Below, piece by piece: positions 1 to 16,860 of a DNA stretch of 22,617 nucleotides (position 1 is the stretch's first letter; each line of letters starts with the position of its first letter). A model generated the notes under the pieces. It had not been told where the DNA came from. It made no database searches and worked only from the letters and a program-made list of their open reading frames with translations. The translations under genes and the position numbers were made by a program. Source of the DNA: Apostichopus californicus (lineage: Eukaryota; Echinodermata; Holothuroidea; Aspidochirotida; Stichopodidae); contig JAIPMN010004278.1 in the NCBI GenBank assembly GCA_020650975.1, forward strand, positions 1 through 22,617, given 5' to 3'.

Positions 1-3000
1 CCTTTAATTGTGGGTTCCCCCTTCTTAAATTGTGGGTGCCCCTCCTTTAACTCAGAATTCCTGGCTATACGGGCATGGATAAATGTTACTTGGGGCCATT
101 ATGTCTGTTTTCATAGAAGTCATAAAAAAAACATATAAAATAAATTTTGTGATTACAAAAAGTCAGATGTATTTATTTACAATAATACCAATAACTGATC
201 ATATGATCATAAGAATCCTACAAACTGGAGCACGCAGCGAATCATCCACTCAGTAACTTTTTCTTTATTTTCAAGACGGAGGAATGATTTTCTTTCTAAA
301 TTAAGTTTATTTTTGGGAAACCGCAGCAAGTAAAGAAAAAAAAAACACTATCTGAAAGTATTAAGTGCTTCCAACGGTTTCCGATGAATTCTCCTTGAAT
401 CTTCTGTTTCGAAATCACTATGAAAGAATCGGTGAGAGATATTTCAAAACCTGTATTTCAAGGGGCTTACCCGGTGAGATGCCGGTGAATTTCAGAGTAA
501 TTCCACTTTCTGATATACATGTGTTTCTTGCTTCAAAATAGCTAAGAGAGCAACTATCTTGTAAGGACAGAAAGAAAGGGAGTTAAAATAATCGAACTAA
601 TTCCATCATGAACCGAGCCTATGAGTTATAAGGGAATAAGTTTCCCTTACAGGTCCTCCCCTCCCCCTCCCGACTCTAAGGACACTAAAGGCACAATAGA
701 GTTGTCCGATGCCATCGGCGGTCTGTTGTCACAAATTATCGTGCAAATATGTTCCAAAAGTTAAGAATTGTATCGAAACGTGCGCTACAATTGTTTCAAT
801 TGATAACATAACTTGGTCAGTATCTATACACTGTCAATTTATGGAGGGGTGGCATTTTTATGATCTCCTGAGAAGTAGAAATTCTCTGTTTCAAGGATAT
901 GCCCTTAAAAGAAAACGAAAACTTAGTGCATCATAATACTTTTCTTGTGAATTTCAGGCTATGAAACTATCGAATGATCTGGGTTACATTTATCTGTGTG
1001 GCTTGAATGAACTTAACGTTTGTTGTTGTAAACAATCACAACTTTATTTAGTTCCATCTGTCTCTACGAACAGGAAGCTAAAAGATAACATTGAAAGTAT
1101 TCAGAAACCATTTCAAATTTGAAGATATTCCCGGGACCGTGTACGTAAATCTTTTAACTTGGGACTTGTATGAGAACACCGGTGACTGTTCCCGGAGATC
1201 GGGGACGTCAGGTCATCTTACTTAAGTTTAATCAGTTCATTCAGGTGGTTGAACCCATCCAGTATCACAAAGATGTGAAGTGTATATTGGTGATGCCACA
1301 TACCTCACCGTGGGTGGTTATAAGGTGCCCAAAATAATAGTTTGCCTGCTTCCAAATTCAAGTGTTGGGTTTCAATCGATAGAAAACTATCTTTTATACA
1401 TGTTGTACTTAAATAATAACAATTTAATTAAGAAATAATAATTTAGTACGTTATGCCCGCAAAGAAAGTTAGGCATTAAGCCGTTTTCATTAAGATGTCT
1501 AGTATTGAATAAAGATAGCGATTCTAAATGTTTAGTTTACACAATCGCGCCGTCCTTGAACTCTGATCAAAATTAAAAGCAAGTTACCAGTATAAAGTAT
1601 TGCCCCAAATTATGCTAAAAATGATAATAATGGTCACTCATATACAACCTTTAATAAGCATTGCACTATTGCATGAGAGGGTAATAACCTCTATGAAAGA
1701 GTGAAGGTCATTGCAAGCAACTTGTTGCAACTCGAAAATTTTGCGGAATTCATCAAGACGTATATATTCTTAACGACACCACAAAAATATACACATTTGT
1801 TATGAATTCGTATCATATCGACACAATTAGTCTGCAACTCGTCTTTCCTTTGAAGAGCACCTTAAATTTGTTTTTTCCCCCTACACCTTATTAATCGGCA
1901 ATGGGTATGTCAAATAATATCAGAGTTCTTCATTCTGCCATATGTATGTTATATAAAGAAGTCATTATTGTAAGGGATTATTCAGACATAACTGTCATAC
2001 GGCACAATTTTCGGGGAAAAATTCTGATGTGCTGTCTTCGCTATGAAACAAGTTTTTATACAGCCGACGCATATGGCTCCGCTTTTTGTGAATGTCGTAT
2101 CAATGTGCACACGAGTGACAGTTGTCTTGCGTTCATTTTATGCATGCATTCTAACTTGAACTATAACCGGCCGATTACGAAAACAAGAAGTAATAATAAC
2201 ATTTATAATTAAAGTTTACATAAAAGATGGTACATCAAACGTCCAAATATTGCATTATTGTGGTATGGAAAGTGATAAAAATATGTTTCGGCGTGCCATA
2301 AGCATAACATGATGTCCCATTGAGGAGTACGATACACTTCTCTCCAATCTCAAAGTTGAATCGAGTCTAGGTGCAAGATTCTTTTTCTTTCTACTGTGCA
2401 AAGCTGGGCAGCTGAACCGTGTTTTGCGTTAGCCAGGTTCCGATATGTGTGAGTTTTAACATGGGGAATGTTTTTCTCTAACACCCCCCCCCCCTCCCCT
2501 TCATTGTTTCTTGTCAATATAGGCTATACGATCACGTTGGTTCTCTGCATTTCGCGGAATGGGGTATTTTCACCAACATGATGTCTACAATGTACATCGC
2601 CTTCAGTCATCAGGGTTTAATAGCAGTGAAGTGAGAAACGATCTCTTCACATAACGTAGTCACTTGATCAATATTTCCAAATTATATTCAAGTCTGATTT
2701 GTGTTATATTAATCGTGAACCTTTGGAGTTGTAGGCCTAGCCTATGTCAGGTTGTCACTGAAGCATCGGCATAAATAAATCATGTATAATTTGATGTACT
2801 GAAGAACCTGCAGTACATATGTAATAATTCAAATTGGAAACCCATCACTTTCAGTTTAAAGCAAGGCATTGATGTGATTTTAACTTCTAAACTGTTCCAA
2901 AGTAGGGAACTATTAAGTGTTTAACCCAATACAAAAAAACTTTGTGTCCCACAAACTTTGGTATGTGTTATTTTTCCAGAATGCAGTATAGTCAAAACAA

Positions 3001-3400
3001 ATGTAGCTTTAGTAATAGTATCACATACTTTAAGGCCTATAAAAATTCATTATGTATCAATCTAGCTCTGTGGCCAGCAAACTATGTGTTGCGACCCAAA
3101 ATTGGTCATGCTTAAGTTAAATGTATAACATCTATTCCATAGTCCCAGCTAGCTCAAATATATTCTGAGCATCAATTCATAGGGGTGGAGGAAGGGGTGG
3201 CAGAGGGCCAGTGGATTGTGGTTCTGACCTCATGGAAGATCCTGGGTGTTGGGCCTAAAGGTAATGGTCAGCTGATCTAGAAGACAACACATGAAGTTTG
3301 ACTGGTGAGCTTCTGCCATTTTCTTCCAGTTGGTACAAAAGCTGTGAAATAAAAGCTGTTGCAGGTGATATTTAACTCATGGAAGTTGCATGTGTTGGAC
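1..3400. other. Intergenic stretch, no supported gene
   Basis: I find no coding region, RNA gene or recognisable mobile element here. The open frames at 709-936 and 1901-2212 are short, match no family I know and lack splice context. The first 60 bases hold a degenerate tandem motif of about 22 bp (TTAATTGTGGGTTCCCC and a close second copy) cut by the window edge. A pure C run lies near 2482-2494. The region is AT-rich and could hold regulatory DNA or introns of a gene beyond the left edge, but nothing in the sequence shows this. Confidence 0.5.
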
Positions 3401-3558
3401 ATCTTTTTAAGTTTCATGATAAACATATGGGATTAAAGGGATATCCCTGTGGCTGAAGTCCAATTGCTAAACAAAAAATCTTTTGGTCAAAACTGCATCC
3501 CCATAGCATTTTGTATTGAAAATGTACACATTTTTCAAGTTTGTGTAAAAGTAAGTTG

Positions 3559-3597
3559 GCCTGACGTTTCAATCCTAGCAGGATCTTCTTCAAAGGC
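3559..3597 (-). ncRNA. Hammerhead-ribozyme-like motif in the PLE terminal repeat (probably degenerate)
   Basis: On the minus strand, GCCT (stem I, 5' side), TTGAAGA, GATCC-TGCTA-GGATT (stem II, five pairs, one a G-U), GAAACGTC and AGGC (stem I, 3' side) follow each other without gaps. This fits a minimal type I hammerhead: the CUGANGA box, GAAA, and a GUC cleavage site between 3563 and 3562. The very short ACGU stem III is typical of PLE ribozymes, which may work as dimers (family knowledge). The first base of the CUGANGA box is U rather than C, weakening the C3-G8 pair, so activity is doubtful. Its position after the GIY-YIG gene is where PLE terminal repeats carry this motif. Confidence 0.6.
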
Positions 3598-3654
3598 TAA
3601 ATGACAAGTAACAGAAGCCCCGCCCACAAAAACACTCACAAAATACAGACGGGT

Positions 3655-3915
3655 TAATGAGCATGGTGAACACAAAGAGATGGATGAAAGGGGATTAGTA
3701 GACAAGGGATGGAGAGAGGAAAGAAAGAAACCAACAGGGGAAGAGGAGAGGTAGGAGATAAACAGTGGAGGGACAAAGAGAGGGTTAAGGGAAGGGGGTA
3801 GGGAATAAACTGGAGAAGGACAAAGACAGAAAGGTGTGCAGAAAATAGGGTGGAAGAGAGCTAGGAGAAGAGGAGTGAAAGGGGGGGACAAGGGGAGGAG
3901 GAGGGGGGGCAGAAG
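3655..3915. repeat. Purine-rich (plus) / pyrimidine-rich (minus) tract in the PLE tail
   Basis: About 260 bases are strongly purine-biased on the plus strand, with runs such as GGGGGGGACAAGGGGAGGAG. The tract lies between the endonuclease stop codon and the hammerhead-like motif, so it belongs to the untranslated tail of the retroelement. The minus-strand open frame across it (3535-3891) is a by-product of the biased composition: its translation is proline, leucine and serine rich and has no domain. Confidence 0.6.
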
Positions 3916-3920
3916 AAAAG

Positions 3921-4640
3921 TTAGTCATGTCCTTCCTGAATGTTGAGCCCACGAGGTTGAATGGTGTGAAGGCGTGGCATCCACAGCCTCTCTCTGCTGA
4001 TTCGTACTAGGTCAGGACGGCTACCTAAGGATTCAATCCCCTGTAGGGACATGTCGTTAATGGTATGGTTGGGAAGGTTAAAGTGTTCTCCAACTGGGGT
4101 CTCAGTCTTCATGGTGTTGACTGTGGATCTGTGACCATAGAATCGCTGCTTGAGGGTGGTTTTGGTTTCGCCAATATACTGGATGCCGCAAACTCTACAA
4201 GAGATCAGATATATGACATTAGTGGTTGTACAAGTGATGTGACCCTTAGTCTTGTGTGTGAGTTGCATGCTGTGGCTGGTGATGGAATTGGATTCAACAA
4301 TGTGGTGGCTGCAGATGATGCATCTTGAAGTACGATCACATTTGAAAGTACCATGCTGAATGGGTGTAGGGTTAGAAGTTAGAGGTGGAACAGTAGCAGG
4401 CACAAGAAGGCCTCGTAGGTTGCGGGGTCATCTGTAGGCGATGATGGGTTTTTCAGGGACAGCTCGTTGGAGTCTATCTGAAGTGAGGAGAATGTTGTGG
4501 TTGTTTGAGGTGATTTGCTGAAGAGGAGGAAGATTTGGGTGGAAAGTAACAACCAGGGGGTGCTTGTTGTCGCAATCTCGTCCCTTTTTGTTCTTCACTG
4601 CCAAAGTAGATGATCTGGAAAGGGAGTGGACTTTCTGTTT
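3921..4640 (-). pseudogene. PLE polyprotein fragment: reverse transcriptase end plus GIY-YIG endonuclease
   Basis: The frame runs from 4640 to a TAA at 3921-3923 and is broken once, by TGA at 4428-4430. Before the break it reads PLVVTFHPNLPPLQQI, later TSDRLQRAVPEKPIIAYR. After it come PRNLRGLLV and a 160-residue open stretch. These are standard landmarks of the region joining reverse transcriptase to endonuclease in Penelope-like elements. In the 160-residue part there is a Cys-rich knuckle (C22, C28, C31, H33/H34), then the GIY-YIG core: NVIY at 62-65, YIG at 76-78, R87, H91-R92, E106 in GEHFNLPNH and N154 in GLNIQE. The TGA stands where an arginine is usual, so a CpG transition from CGA is the simplest origin. 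The endonuclease residues look intact, but the gene is dead because the reverse transcriptase is missing. Confidence 0.88.
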
Positions 4641-4737
4641 TCAAGTTTGTTAGTATTTTGTGAAAGCATCTGGCAGCAGCAGATTGACTGATGTCATCAC
4701 GGCAGTTCAGCTAAAAGTGTTTTGCTTCTTATTGATA

Positions 4738-5068
4738 ATGTTATATTCGAGTATCCATGTTAGGTTTGCTATCCATAGGTAAACCTATATCTGGACACAT
4801 TGTCAGTATACAGGAAGGCCATGTCCCTGGGAGGAAAACATGTTATATTTGAGTATCCAGATAAGGTTTGCTTTCCATAGGTATACTTATATATGAACAT
4901 ATGATCAGTTTACCAGAAGTCCAGGTCCAGGGGAGAGAACATGTTACATTTGAGTATCCATGTTAGGCTTGCTTTCCATAGGTATACTTATATATGAACA
5001 TATTGTCAGTAAACCGGAAGGCCAGGTCCCTGGGAGAGAACATGTTACATTTGAGTATCCCAGTTAGG
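4738..5068. repeat. Tandem array, about 101-bp unit, three copies plus a partial fourth
   Basis: Copies begin at 4738, 4840, 4941 and 5042, each with ATGTTAYATTYGAGTATCC. The first three are 102, 101 and 101 bases; the fourth stops after about 27 bases. Copies 2 and 3 are closest to each other, and copy 1 is the most divergent. The array ends next to the ATATCCCTTTAA terminus at 5070-5081. Arrays just inside an end are common in non-autonomous DNA elements (family knowledge). No coding potential is seen. Confidence 0.92.
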
Positions 5069-5107
5069 AATATCCCTTTAACTATTTAAAAATTACATTA
5101 AAGAGGC

Positions 5108-5130
5108 CTTGTATTTTGTTAAAATACAAG
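5108..5130. other. Perfect 10-bp inverted repeat upstream of the MTG2 start
   Basis: CTTGTATTTT, three bases, then AAAATACAAG form a perfect hairpin about 85 bases upstream of the MTG2 ATG. A reasonable 3' splice site (pyrimidine tract and AG at 5182-5183) lies between it and the start codon. It may therefore sit in the promoter, in the 5'UTR, or in an intron before a first non-coding exon. Confidence 0.6.
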
Positions 5131-5213
5131 TACAACAAAGAGAACATAAATTTTGATATTACTTCGTCTTCATTTCTTTCAAGGTACCTAAAGTTTGATT
5201 TATCATCTTGATT

Positions 5214-11878
<6,665 letters not shown>

Positions 11879-11911
11879 TTGGCTGGAGATGTGTTGGGAG
11901 ATTATCACTGA

Positions 11912-11934
11912 GGGGAGGGAGGGGGGAGATGGGG
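11912..11934 (+). other. G-quadruplex motif in the MTG2 3'UTR
   Basis: GGGG-A-GGG-A-GGGGGG-AGAT-GGGG has four runs of three or more G with loops of 1, 1 and 4. It lies on the sense strand about 35 bases after the MTG2 stop codon, so it could fold in the mRNA. Confidence 0.65.
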
Positions 11935-12327
11935 AGATGGATAGTGTCATCACAGTTGAGAAGAGTACATTAATTTAAGGAGCATCCAAGTAGGTAGTTG
12001 GTGAAGATAAGATTGAATAGTTGGATAGACAGAAAATTAGACATGCACTGATTGAAGCATTAAGAGATGCTGCACAACTACAGAGGTAGGGCGAAGTGTT
12101 TGGTTGAAGATACAAAGAGGTGTAGTAGTGACTGATTATAGTTAAGTAAATAGGTGAACAAAGGCAACATGATGTCATCAGAGGTTAAAAGAGAACGGGG
12201 GATAAAGAGAGAGGCGGGTATTAACCTCAATTTGTATGAAAGGAGATGGAGCAGGAGAGTATACATTAGGTAAGGAGGAGGAGGTACAAGGATCGTGGAG
12301 GCAGAGGGATAGGATCGGTAGGATGAG

Positions 12328-12333
12328 AATAAA
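12328..12333 (+). terminator. Candidate MTG2 polyadenylation signal AATAAA
   Basis: This is the first canonical AATAAA after the MTG2 stop, giving a 3'UTR of about 470 bases. The second, at 12550-12555, is the alternative. Confidence 0.4.
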
Positions 12334-12599
12334 GTGATACAATGAGTGGGACAGTTGATGAGAAAGGCCATTTTAATGTCATTAGATTCAAAAGGACCAT
12401 AACAATGCAGAATGTGCAACACAGAAAATTTTCTTTTTATTGTATTCAAGAAGAGATATCAGTCGTATGGATGAGTACATAAGCTCAGTGGCGTTAAAAC
12501 TAGGAGATTGAGATTCCTTCAAGTGGATCTTTAAAATTTGGGGAAACAAAATAAAAAAATGAGGTAACCTGTTAATTGCTTTGCAGCCAAGTGTAATAT

Positions 12600-14900
12600 G
12601 TAACTGGTACTGGATTTATGTCAAGTTTTCGTAATCACACTAAGTACAGAATATGTTCTGAATGTGTGCTATGATATGCAGCAACCATAAACGTAGCTTC
12701 GTGCTCGATGGGTTTCACTGAGCTGGGTGATTCGATGATATTGATCAAACCACCGAATGTCTTTAGCATTTTATAGTTGTAGGAGTGTTCAGGTCCATTG
12801 AGGCTAAGAAATGCCATAAAAGTCAAAATACAGAGCGTAATTGAAAGATTGAACCTGCAAGCTTGTATTTGTAGGTCCAACATAGTGATAGAAACTTATT
12901 GATTTTTAGTTGCAACTCCAAGTTAAGATGAACTTCATACTAAATATTATGGGTCACTGTATGTGAGCGAAAGAAACACATATGGCGATTATGATGCATG
13001 TGAAATTTCAACATTAATGTGTTCAATTTGTCCATGGCAACCATTGGAAATGAATATACCATGGAGGAAACATCACTTTTTTATGTGGATCCACAGTACT
13101 GCAATGTCATCTGTTGTTATAATGTCTATTGTATTTGTTTCTTTGTTTTTGGTTGTTTTATCAAATTTGACAAGGAATTATTAATCCTGGTGGCTGTCTA
13201 GTTCAATACACTAGCTTCCCTCCTCATCCCCCACACCCCAATACCAACAGTACTGGATGACTGCCCTCACTCTTCATCATACAGTTTATCAATAGCAGGG
13301 AGAACCTATCAGCCAAGAATTCTGAGTTCGGGGAAAACCTCATTCCATTTTGGGAGATATCAAAAGATATTTTCTCACAAACAAGGCAGAAGACTTTAAA
13401 AAGGCTTACTATGGCATCATCAAGCCACGAAGTGCTTCAATTTTTTACATGTTTCCTTATTTATGCCAATGTCCTTTTTCTTTAATGGAGATGGATTTTG
13501 CAAACGCTGAATATGAAATATTGAAGCTCTTAACATAACCTAGTGATGGCAATCTAGCTCGAAAATATGAAAATAAAAAATTGGAAAGTTTCATATTCTC
13601 TTGGCACTGTAACATCACAGATTGATACAATGACAACCTATGTATCTACAACTTATTAACTACGATATCTCGCGGATTGGAACATCCGGAAAAATAGATG
13701 AATATTAGATTTCAGAATTGTGACCTTTATAGTTAGCTGTTTGAAGAAAGCGTGTAATTTTCGCTCTTATGCTGCTCCAGGAACTCTCACTTAACATGGT
13801 TTTTACCTCATCACCTGACCTGTCCATACTTATATATTATACCGCCCAATCTCCCATTCAGTGGGTGTGTTCCTGATGAAAATTCAACTAAAATTTGTAG
13901 CATATGCGAACCATATTGCTGAAATGATTGCAGAACATTCCCGTCGTAACTTTGGGAGTTCTCTCCAATATGTAGCCTACATTCTTTCTGCAGGTGAAGC
14001 CCCGTAATTTTTATGCTACCTTTCTCGTTTATGTACAAAATACATCAAAATGAAGACCTTAAGTCAGAATGGCAGCTAACATGATATCAATATGAAGGTC
14101 ACACCCAGAGTACCAGGTCGGACCCCTGGGGACAATAACATCTCCGAGCCTTCTTTTTGTATTCTTTATCATTTCGTCAGTTTATTATGAATACACTACT
14201 TGTTCCATAGTTTTTCCAGAGCCTTCACAACTTATTTTCCCGTGCTCCATATTTACCGCGGACGCCTACGCCCAGCTCCCTTGCACAGCCAGACCTGAAC
14301 ACATCGCCTCGATAAGATGGCACAACTAGTCCTGAATTAATATTTAAATGCGAAATTATAGGTTATATATTTGTTGATTTTAATACTTCATCAATACCAT
14401 TTCGATGCACTATATATAAGCTGGAAAACACTACATTAACTTATTCAATTGTATTTGTTAGCACAGTGGTAATGTGTATGCATACTTGCACATTCGTATA
14501 CAAAAGCCAGTGAGTAATAATATTTTCAATCCTGAACGACATTCTCTGAGAGCCTAAACAGATGGAAGGGGAGAACTTGTGGAAGTCCGAGTCCCTAACC
14601 CGTGTTAAAATTGGAATCATTGATCCTGGAATGCAGGCGCTTCATCCTTTTAGATGTCCTCTTCAGTATTGCCCATTAGCGTCGCCAAGAGGGAGAATGG
14701 GAAGGTGCACGTGTCGCCCTCCCCCAAAAAAGATAAAGACAATCTAATCCCAACAAAAAGTGTTAACACAAGAAATAAACATGATCTTAACTTCCAAGTT
14801 CCCTAGATGCTAGAAAGAATTTATATAAATATTCCTTCTTCCCCAGCACCTTCAAAGATTGGAATGCATTGCCATGACAATGTGCATGCTCCTAGTCTAG
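12600..14900. other. Intergenic stretch, nothing recognised
   Basis: Open frames here (for example 12963-13184, 13350-13538 and 13811-14038 on the minus strand) are short, low-complexity and without splice context or family resemblance. A small CpG-enriched, GC-richer patch lies at about 14240-14325 (CCGCGGACGCCTACGCC), and another GC-richer stretch lies at 14562-14735. Either may be regulatory or old repeat DNA. Confidence 0.45.
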
Positions 14901-14907
14901 ACTGTTT

Positions 14908-15315
14908 TCAAAGACAAGCATAACTAACAATTGTTGCGTAATCTAATAACTTATAGCTCTTACCCATACTTTGTAGCGCTCGGTTGGCGTTTATGTCCTC
15001 TAGTAGGATTTTTACCGACTTAACCCATTCAGATTCATACATGTTTGGACCCCCTCCACACCCGGTGCTCCCCAAACGAATACGCCATGTGGCAAAGAAA
15101 CAGATTGTTCTACTGACTATAATTTTTTTCATATCAAGTATCTGCTGATTTGAAACTGATGTAAGTTCGGAAGATGGCGGAGTCCTCAAGGCGTTAGAGG
15201 AATTTGTCCCTTTACCCCTACCAAGGGCCTGTGGCGGTTCCCCGTCACCGTGTCGCGGATATTGCTTCTCGCCCACCTCTCGCCAACACAACTTTTTCCA
15301 GATGTCTACGAACAA
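14908..15315 (-). CDS. Possible first exon of an unidentified minus-strand gene
   Basis: A 135-codon open frame crosses a CpG-rich patch. A plausible coding start is the ATG at 15132-15130, giving 56 codons that begin MKKIIVSRTICFF and continue WVKSVKILLEDINAN. They end at a good donor (ATGG before GTAAGAGC, exon end at 14964). I do not recognise the protein, and no matching downstream exon is evident to the left. The open frame could also be a chance product of the higher GC here. Confidence 0.25.
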   Translation of the reverse strand: MFVDIWKKLCWREVGEKQYPRHGDGEPPQALGRGKGTNSSNALRTPPSSELTSVSNQQILDMKKIIVSRTICFFATWRIRLGSTGCGGGPNMYESEWVKSVKILLEDINANRALQSMGKSYKLLDYATIVSYACL

Positions 15316-15320
15316 TAATC
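15140..15320. promoter_or_regulatory. CpG-rich patch with YY1-like AAGATGGCGG motif
   Basis: About ten CpGs fall within 150 bases in an otherwise CpG-poor window. AAGATGGCGG (15171-15180) matches the YY1 site found just after transcription starts of housekeeping genes. The motif orientation favours a plus-strand transcript, while the open frame favours a minus-strand one, so a bidirectional promoter is possible. Confidence 0.35.
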
Positions 15321-16860
15321 AATACCGCCCTCAATTAGATTGGTGATTTACCATTTACAATGGAGTAAAGAAATATCTTTTAAAAATAAATCATTAATTT
15401 CGTTTATATTTCATTAATTTTGAGTAAAAGAAAAATATGATACCATCTTTGAATATTAGTTTCAATCTTCCAATAGCTTATTTGAAAGTATAAAGAAGAT
15501 ATTTAAAAATCATTATTTTATTTTGAGCCTTTGAAAATTAGAATGTACCAATGTGTCTAAATCCAACTCCTCACCGACTAATCTTCTTACAGGGTTATTT
15601 CCACGTACATGTGTAGAGAATTTTATCTGTAACTTCAGAAGAGTTGCTGTGATAATGATTCTATGAAGCGTCGAAGTTGCAATATTTTGTTATGATTTAC
15701 TGCCATTAATAGGTGAGCTTAGAAATTTCTTGGTGTGAAATAAATCGGTAATCCATCCAGCATATAGAACTAGCTCGAAGCCTAGCGTTATTGAGAGTGT
15801 ATACATACGTACGGAAGTGGGCGGTTTGGTTGAGATAGGCTGCACAATGTACATTGATAAGTCCATACTGTTACACAAGGACATATGCAGTAGGCCTAAA
15901 TATTATTAGGCCCTATTGACAAATCCACATTGCTAAACAAGGCTAAATTACAGTAGCTATGGCATTTTGGCCAAGTCCTGTTTGGTAAGGCCTAACTTAA
16001 ACTTGTAGGCAAAGGCTATGATGGCCTATGCTTGGATCATCCTAGGCCTAAGCTCTAGCATAAGTTAGGCATTTAAAATAAGCTAAAAATAAGCTATTTG
16101 TATGCGGTACTAGTAGCAATGGATGAATTATTGTTGCAGGCGTCACTATATAACTGTAAGTTGTGGTAACGTGCAGGCATTTCAATACATCATATTGGCA
16201 AATGATTTGATAGTGGATGCAATGATGCAAATAGAAACACAATCAAATTTTACAGTGTCAAAAATAAAATCAAGGCAAGTTGTTTGTAGCTTATCTTCGT
16301 GAACATGATAAGAAGAGGGTTAATTTCTTCCAACAAGCTATTTTGTGCAGTATTTGAAGTTTATAAGGAAAAATGAAATTCCACTCGTACTATTGGAAGG
16401 GTAGTAAGTAAATAAAAGAACAGAATTCACCAATGGTCTAAAATCCCATCTAGCCTTTTCTCCCCTCCACTGTCAGGGCTACCATATGCTCTGTCTCTGC
16501 CCTTTTTAGATTTAGCACATGCAGGCTGTATTTCAAATATTGCCTTGAATGGTTTAAGCTAACAAGATGAAAATAATTCAATCGTGACTTTTCATTACTA
16601 TATAGTTAAATTGATTTTGATGAATAAGGCATTTACACGGCAATAATGTGGATTTTCAGCATCATGATCATTAATTTCTGATTAAATTCTTTTACCGTAA
16701 CTGTTTAATGCTTCTAACATTCTACGGCTCAAAACTATACTACATTACGGTCTGATCAGAGTTGGTGTTTGGTATTATTTGCATCATGGTGAGATGACTT
16801 GTCAAACTTTCTGTGTCTCTTTTAATCCTGAATTTAGTTTGAAATCAATTGAGTGACATC
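15320..16860. other. Non-coding stretch with repeated AGGCCTA motifs
   Basis: No gene is supported. Between 15890 and 16050 the palindromic core GGCCTA recurs at least four times (for example near 15892, 15989, 16021 and 16043). One pair forms an imperfect inverted repeat, TAGGCCTAAATATTATTAGG. The motif is a compositional habit of the genome rather than a defined element. Confidence 0.45.

Larger units (their letters stand above)
3540..4640 (-). mobile_element. Penelope-like retroelement (PLE) 3' remnant
   Basis: Reading the minus strand from 4640 down, there is a 5'-truncated Penelope-like element: the last part of the reverse transcriptase region, a GIY-YIG endonuclease, a pyrimidine-rich untranslated stretch, and a terminal segment with a hammerhead-ribozyme-like core. 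This order matches the 3' half of endonuclease-bearing PLEs, whose terminal repeats often carry hammerhead motifs (family knowledge). The catalytic palm of the reverse transcriptase is absent, so this copy cannot move by itself. An in-frame TGA at 4641-4643 closes the frame. A different frame above it (to about 4715) could be frameshifted element sequence, which I cannot confirm. The element lies head to head with MTG2, about 570 bp upstream of its start codon. Confidence 0.85.
3433..5081. mobile_element. Possible composite element bounded by inverted TTAAAGGGATAT ends
   Basis: TTAAAGGGATAT at 3433-3444 is matched by its exact reverse complement, ATATCCCTTTAA, at 5070-5081. Read inward, the two ends continue as TTAAAGGGATATCCCTGT and TTAAAGGGATATTCCTAA, so about 15 terminal bases are similar. 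The block between them holds the Penelope-like remnant and the 101-bp tandem array. A related end, TTAAAGGGACATTCCTAA, occurs at 22085-22102, which suggests a dispersed family. Both ends carry TTAA, compatible with a TTAA target duplication, but this cannot be told apart from the repeat itself. The two ends could also belong to separate copies. Confidence 0.3.
11879..12560 (+). other. Probable MTG2 3'UTR
   Basis: The region after the stop is purine-rich on the sense strand and lacks sense-strand coding potential. AATAAA occurs at 12328-12333 and again at 12550-12555. Minus-strand open frames across it (11975-12449) reflect the purine bias. The true cleavage site cannot be seen from sequence alone. 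Confidence 0.5.

Noticed and set aside
3535-3891. 118-codon minus-strand open frame
   Set aside because: It lies in the pyrimidine-rich PLE tail and over the hammerhead-like motif. The translation is composition-driven (Pro, Leu, Ser) and has no domain.
4065-4328. 87-codon plus-strand open frame
   Set aside because: It is antisense to the GIY-YIG endonuclease fragment and is its shadow.
4738-5068. CRISPR-like array
   Set aside because: The repeats are contiguous 101-bp units without unique spacers, in a eukaryotic genome; this is an ordinary tandem repeat.
11975-12449. Minus-strand open frames after MTG2
   Set aside because: They arise from the purine bias of the MTG2 3'UTR; Ser/Leu/Tyr-rich translations with no family resemblance.
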